A stretch of DNA of 64,000 bases from Chryseobacterium sp. GVT01B (GTDB lineage Bacteria; Bacteroidota; Bacteroidia; Flavobacteriales; Weeksellaceae): the NCBI RefSeq assembly GCF_019970045.1, contig NZ_JAHXYI010000011.1:62001-126000 (forward strand), read 5' to 3'. The translations under genes were made by a program, and so were the position numbers. Shown piece after piece: positions 60,870 to 64,000 of the stretch (position 1 is the stretch's first letter; every line of letters starts with the position of its first letter). The notes beneath the pieces were generated by a model. The model made no database searches and was not told where the DNA came from. It saw only the letters and a program-made list of their open reading frames with translations.

Positions 60870-62564
60870 TTATTTTGAGAAATACTGAATCTGCTCTGCA
60901 ATAGGTCCTAAGGTCAATGCAGGGAAGAATGACAATGCTGCTATCAGCAAAATCACCGCCAGGGTCATAAAGCCGAAAGTAGCTGTATCTGTTTTCAGTG
61001 TTCCTGAACTTTCCGGAATATATTTTTTCTGTGCCAGTAATCCGGCAATAGCAACAGGGCCTATAATCGGGATGAATCTTGATAATAAAAGAACAATTCC
61101 CGTTGAAATATTCCACCAAGGTGTATTATCTCCAAGTCCTTCAAATCCGGATCCGTTATTGGCTGCAGAAGAAGTAAACTCATACAGCATTTCACTGAAT
61201 CCATGGAAACCTGGATTATTCAATGTCTTTGCTCCGAATTCCGGTAAATAAGCCGTTAAAGCTGTTCCTGCAAGAATTAAGAAAGGATGGAATAAAGCTA
61301 CAATCATAGCAATTTTCATCTCTTTGGCTTCAATCTTTTTGCCCATGAATTCAGGAGTCCTTCCAACCATCAAACCACTGATGAACACCGCAAGAATGAT
61401 AAAGATGAAATAGTTCAGGATTCCGACTCCACAACCTCCGTAGAAGCAGTTGATCATCATGGCAAGCAGCTCATTCATCCCCGAAAGCGGCATTGTACTG
61501 TCATGCATAGCATTCACAGATCCTGTAGAAATTACTGTAGTGGCAATACTCCAATACCCTGATGCAGCACTTCCGAAACGGATTTCTTTCCCTTCCATAG
61601 CTCCAAGACTGCTGTCTGTTCCCATTTGTGTAATCAGAGGATTTCCACCTGTTTCATTCACGATATTCGGAATGGTAAGTGCCAGAAAACCGACTGTCAT
61701 TACGGTAAAGATCACCCATGACAGCTTTCTTTTATTCAGATAAAAACCCAGTGCAAATACCAATGCAAAAGGAATGATCATCTGAGTGACCATCTCTGTC
61801 ATATTGGTCATATAATTAGGATTTTCAAGTGGATGTGCTGAATTCGCTCCAAAAAATCCTCCACCATTAGTTCCTAAGTGTTTGATTACAACAAATGCAG
61901 ATACAGGTCCTCTGGAAACATCAGCCTTTTGACCTTCTAATGTGATAATATGATCTTTTCCTTCAAAAGTCATCGGACTTCCGTTGATAGAAAGAATTAA
62001 AGCAACAATTATACTTATCGGAACCAGAATTCTTATCATTGATTTTGTGAAAAAATCGTAGAAATTACCTAATTCTGTGCTTGTTTTTTCTTTAAAAGCT
62101 TTAAAAAGAACCGCCATTGCTGCCATCCCTGTTGCTGCCGTTACAAACTGCAAAAACATCAGATAAAGCTGGCTCAGGTAGCTTACTCCTGTTTCTCCCG
62201 AATAGTGCTGTAGATTACAGTTTACTAAAAACGAAATGGTCGTATTAAAAGCCAAATCGGGTGACATATTCGGATTCCCATCAGGATTTAAAGGAAGCCA
62301 AGCCTGATTGAGTAAAAGAAGGAATCCAATGATGAACCATATAAGGTTAATCGCCAGCATAGCGTACATATTCTGCTTCCAATTCATCTGACGAGCAGGA
62401 TTAATCCCCGAAACTTTATAAATTAACTTTTCAATGGGTTCAAAGACAGGATCAAGAAAAGTCTTTTTGTATCCATAAACATTAGCTATATATTTTCCTA
62501 AAAAAATTCCGATAACTAACGTGACAGCAAACATTGCTATAATGCCTAAAATTTCTGTATTCAT
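60870..62564 (-). CDS. kdpA: Potassium-transporting ATPase KdpA subunit
   Basis: The 564-residue membrane protein is the K+ channel-like subunit, with ten or so helices and the four selectivity-filter-like loops, including TTISFLVNCNLQHYSGE, KHLGTNGGGFFGANSAHPLE, GGCGVG and SSAANNGSGFEGLG. Length matches the family (about 560). It starts 6 bases after the kdpF stop. Confidence 0.96.
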   Translation of the reverse strand: MNTEILGIIAMFAVTLVIGIFLGKYIANVYGYKKTFLDPVFEPIEKLIYKVSGINPARQMNWKQNMYAMLAINLIWFIIGFLLLLNQAWLPLNPDGNPNMSPDLAFNTTISFLVNCNLQHYSGETGVSYLSQLYLMFLQFVTAATGMAAMAVLFKAFKEKTSTELGNFYDFFTKSMIRILVPISIIVALILSINGSPMTFEGKDHIITLEGQKADVSRGPVSAFVVIKHLGTNGGGFFGANSAHPLENPNYMTNMTEMVTQMIIPFALVFALGFYLNKRKLSWVIFTVMTVGFLALTIPNIVNETGGNPLITQMGTDSSLGAMEGKEIRFGSAASGYWSIATTVISTGSVNAMHDSTMPLSGMNELLAMMINCFYGGCGVGILNYFIFIILAVFISGLMVGRTPEFMGKKIEAKEMKIAMIVALFHPFLILAGTALTAYLPEFGAKTLNNPGFHGFSEMLYEFTSSAANNGSGFEGLGDNTPWWNISTGIVLLLSRFIPIIGPVAIAGLLAQKKYIPESSGTLKTDTATFGFMTLAVILLIAALSFFPALTLGPIAEQIQYFSK

Positions 62565-62570
62565 GATTGT

Positions 62571-62648
62571 TTAAAATTTTTCAGGTTTTATTAAAACATA
62601 ACAGATATACACAAAGGCAAGTATTGAGAGGAAAAATAAACTCCACAT
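62571..62648 (-). CDS. kdpF: KdpF, small membrane subunit of the Kdp complex
   Basis: The 25-residue peptide starts MWSLFFLSILAFVYICYV and ends in the short basic KPEKF. One membrane helix, position directly in front of kdpA (6 bases) and the YxxxxPEKF end match KdpF, which stabilises the Kdp complex. Confidence 0.88.
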   Translation of the reverse strand: MWSLFFLSILAFVYICYVLIKPEKF

Positions 62649-62651
62649 AAT

Positions 62652-62735
62652 TTATATTCTATCAAAAAATTCAACTGATTTACATAAAAGCCAAAACAAC
62701 ACTGCAAAAAGCAGAATTAAACTTATAAGCATCAT
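62652..62735 (-). CDS. Small membrane peptide of the kdp operon, 27 aa
   Basis: An ATG at 62735 (also 62732) opens 27 codons: a single helix (MMLISLILLFAVLFWLLC) followed by a short polar end SVEFFDRI. It overlaps the previous small gene by four bases (ATGA) and ends three bases before kdpF. Its place and length suggest a real Kdp-linked peptide rather than chance, but I know no name for it. Confidence 0.65.
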   Translation of the reverse strand: MMLISLILLFAVLFWLLCKSVEFFDRI

Positions 62736-62839
62736 ATCTTAATCATTAGGGTTAAAAGAGTCAACAATACATACGATACAATCAGCAGACTAAAAGTAGA
62801 ATGCTCCCGTTTTTTAAACGTTTTTCTTGAAATTGTCAT
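62732..62839 (-). CDS. Small membrane peptide of the kdp operon, 35 aa
   Basis: An ATG at 62839 opens 35 codons. The first 14 residues are strongly basic (MTISRKTFKKREHS), the rest a hydrophobic helix (LLIVSYVLLTLLTLMI). Stop and next start overlap as ATGA. It is the first gene of the kdp transcript unit here. No family known to me; it may be a regulatory or assembly peptide. Confidence 0.6.
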   Translation of the reverse strand: MTISRKTFKKREHSTFSLLIVSYVLLTLLTLMIKI

Positions 62840-62866
62840 TTTTAAATATTTTATTCAGAGACTATA

Positions 62867-62883
62867 TGCCAAAACAAGGTCCA
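62867..62883 (-). promoter_or_regulatory. Possible sigma-54 promoter of the kdp operon (weak match)
   Basis: On the minus strand the sequence TGGACCTTGTTTTGGCA resembles the sigma-54 consensus TGGCACGRNNNTTGCW, but GC is one base too far from GG and the -12 part is TTGGC. The position, about 28 bases before the first small ORF, and the adjacent sigma-54-type regulator make it worth testing. Confidence 0.3.
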
Positions 62884-62950
62884 TTTAAAGAATGAAATAT
62901 TTAAATAATTAAATATCAATACTTTAAACCACACACAAGCACTCAATAAA

Positions 62951-62979
62951 AACAGAAAAGCCTATCAAAATGATAGGCT
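62951..62979 (-). terminator. Terminator of the sigma-54-type regulator gene
   Basis: AGCCTATCA/TGATAGGCT perfect nine-base arms with an AAA loop (62959-62979). On the minus strand TTTTCTGTTTTTA follows. It separates the regulator from the kdp small genes. Confidence 0.8.
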
Positions 62980-63001
62980 CTTTATTAAAATGATAATCGG
63001 T

Positions 63002-64000
63002 TTATTTTAATCCGTATTCTTCCAGTTTACGGTATAGCGTGGCAATGCCAATCTCAAGTAATCTGGCTGCTTCTGCTTTATTTCCTTTTGTATATTGTAA
63101 TACTTTTTGAATATGTATTTTTTCCAGGGAACGGATGCTCAGCGAATCACTTTCCGGAGCGGCTTTCTCAGAATAATGAGGAAGACTGTCCGCGTCAAGG
63201 ATGTTGTTATCCATCAAAATTAAACTTCGTTCCACGGCATTTCTTAGTTCACGAATATTTCCCTTCCAATCGTTTTTCTCTAGCGCTTTATAATAGTCCG
63301 GACTTACCTGAACAGACGACAAATGAAGTTTATGAGAAAAAAGGTCAATAAAGTTCTTCGCAAGTGCTTTCAGATCTTCTTTTCTATTGCGCAAAGACGG
63401 AAGAGTGATTTCAAATACATTCAGTCTGAAATAGAGATCTTCTCTGAAGTTTCCCTGCTTTATTTCATCTTCAAGATCTCTGTTAGTAGCTGCAATTAAT
63501 CTGAAATCAGATTTTGAAACTTTCGTCTCACCCATTTTGATAAATTCCCTGGTTTCCAAAACTCTAAGCAGCTTGGCCTGAAGTTCTATCGGCATCTCGC
63601 CAATTTCATCCAGAAACAAAGTACCTCCATTTGCTTCTTCAATCAATCCCTTTTTATCCTTAATGGCTCCTGTAAAAGCTCCTTGTTTGTGCCCAAAAAG
63701 CTCGCTTTCAAGAATCTCTTTACTGAATGCCGAACAGTTGATTGCCACAAAGCTGTTTTTCTTTCTGTCACTCCCTTCATGAATCGCACTGGCAAAGACT
63801 TCTTTACCCGTTCCTGTTTCCCCTGTGAGCAAAACAGCAGCGTCCGTTAAAGCTACTTTTTCAGCCAATTTCTTGGCCTGCAAAATTAATGGTGATTTCC
63901 CTATGATCTGGTCAAATCCTTTGGTGACAATCTGCTGTACCGTTCTTGATTTGTTATCTTTTACCTTCTCAAGAGCCTTATATACCAATGGGATAATTTT
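63002..64000 (-). CDS. Sigma-54-dependent response regulator/activator, N-terminus outside the window
   Basis: The reading frame continues past the right edge without a start; about 330 residues are visible. The AAA+ domain is complete: Walker A GETGTGKE, the sigma-54 contact motif GAFTGA, Walker B GGTLFLDEIGEMP, and arginine-finger region. A Fis-type HTH ends the protein (GNKAEAARLLEIGIATLYRKLEEYGLK in pieces). The visible N-terminus (IIPLVYKALEKV) looks like the end of a receiver domain. Located just before kdp genes, it is a likely partner of the kdp histidine kinase, in place of the OmpR-type KdpE of enterics. Confidence 0.88.
   Translation of the reverse strand, partial: KIIPLVYKALEKVKDNKSRTVQQIVTKGFDQIIGKSPLILQAKKLAEKVALTDAAVLLTGETGTGKEVFASAIHEGSDRKKNSFVAINCSAFSKEILESELFGHKQGAFTGAIKDKKGLIEEANGGTLFLDEIGEMPIELQAKLLRVLETREFIKMGETKVSKSDFRLIAATNRDLEDEIKQGNFREDLYFRLNVFEITLPSLRNRKEDLKALAKNFIDLFSHKLHLSSVQVSPDYYKALEKNDWKGNIRELRNAVERSLILMDNNILDADSLPHYSEKAAPESDSLSIRSLEKIHIQKVLQYTKGNKAEAARLLEIGIATLYRKLEEYGLK

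Overview
The window looks like chromosome of a Chryseobacterium-like flavobacterium (Bacteroidota, Weeksellaceae). This rests on the AT-rich composition, several type IX secretion (T9SS) cargo proteins with type A or type B sorting domains, a SusC/SusD pair, TAnnTTTG promoter boxes in front of many genes, and few obvious Shine-Dalgarno sites. Genus-level placement is an inference from gene content; no database search was possible.

Layout. 1-5.6 kb: the start of a polyprenyl synthetase, a PiT phosphate transporter with its DUF47/PhoU-like partner, a DEAD-box RNA helicase and a DUF2461 gene. 5.8-12.8 kb: a small surface-glycan group (FkbM methyltransferase, Wzx-like flippase, two glycosyltransferases), aspartate ammonia-lyase and a lipoprotein amidase. 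12.9-13.3 kb: tRNA-Ser, tRNA-Pro and tRNA-Arg. 13.3-16.1 kb: two TPR membrane proteins, one ending in an AraC-type HTH and its neighbour lacking it. 16.5-25.2 kb: three secreted T9SS proteins, the last two being tandem IgGFc-binding-like paralogues. 25.4-28.4 kb: an erythromycin-esterase-like gene overlapping an ABC exporter pair. 29-31.5 kb: an accessory patch of small AT-rich genes. 31.8-33.1 kb: a second tRNA-Pro/tRNA-Arg site, duplicated in tandem, followed by three damaged tRNA-Arg 3' halves and a GIY-YIG nuclease gene. 33.6-36.5 kb: an SH3-like protein, PrmA and an SDR. 36.9-47.4 kb: an apparent phosphorus-scavenging region (SusC/SusD/metallophosphoesterase; TonB receptor/glycerophosphodiesterase). 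47.7-54 kb: LigA, an LRR T9SS protein and small exported proteins. 54-64 kb: a kdp potassium-uptake operon with KdpF and two further tiny membrane proteins, a porin, a split KdpD/histidine kinase and a sigma-54-type regulator cut by the window end.

Main points of interest. (1) The tRNA-Arg/GIY-YIG array at 32.3-33.1 kb looks like a small mobile unit: tRNA 3' halves have their anticodon arm replaced by a TCCCGATT/AATCGGGA hairpin, and one of them supplies the last codons and stop of the nuclease gene. (2) TTAA-core direct repeats with a period of about 11 bp lie at matching distances upstream of the -7 boxes of three loci predicted to handle phosphate, a candidate Pho box for this lineage. (3) Two uncharacterised membrane peptides (35 and 27 aa) precede KdpF in the kdp operon. 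Several dispersed palindromic or inverted-repeat elements are also recorded.
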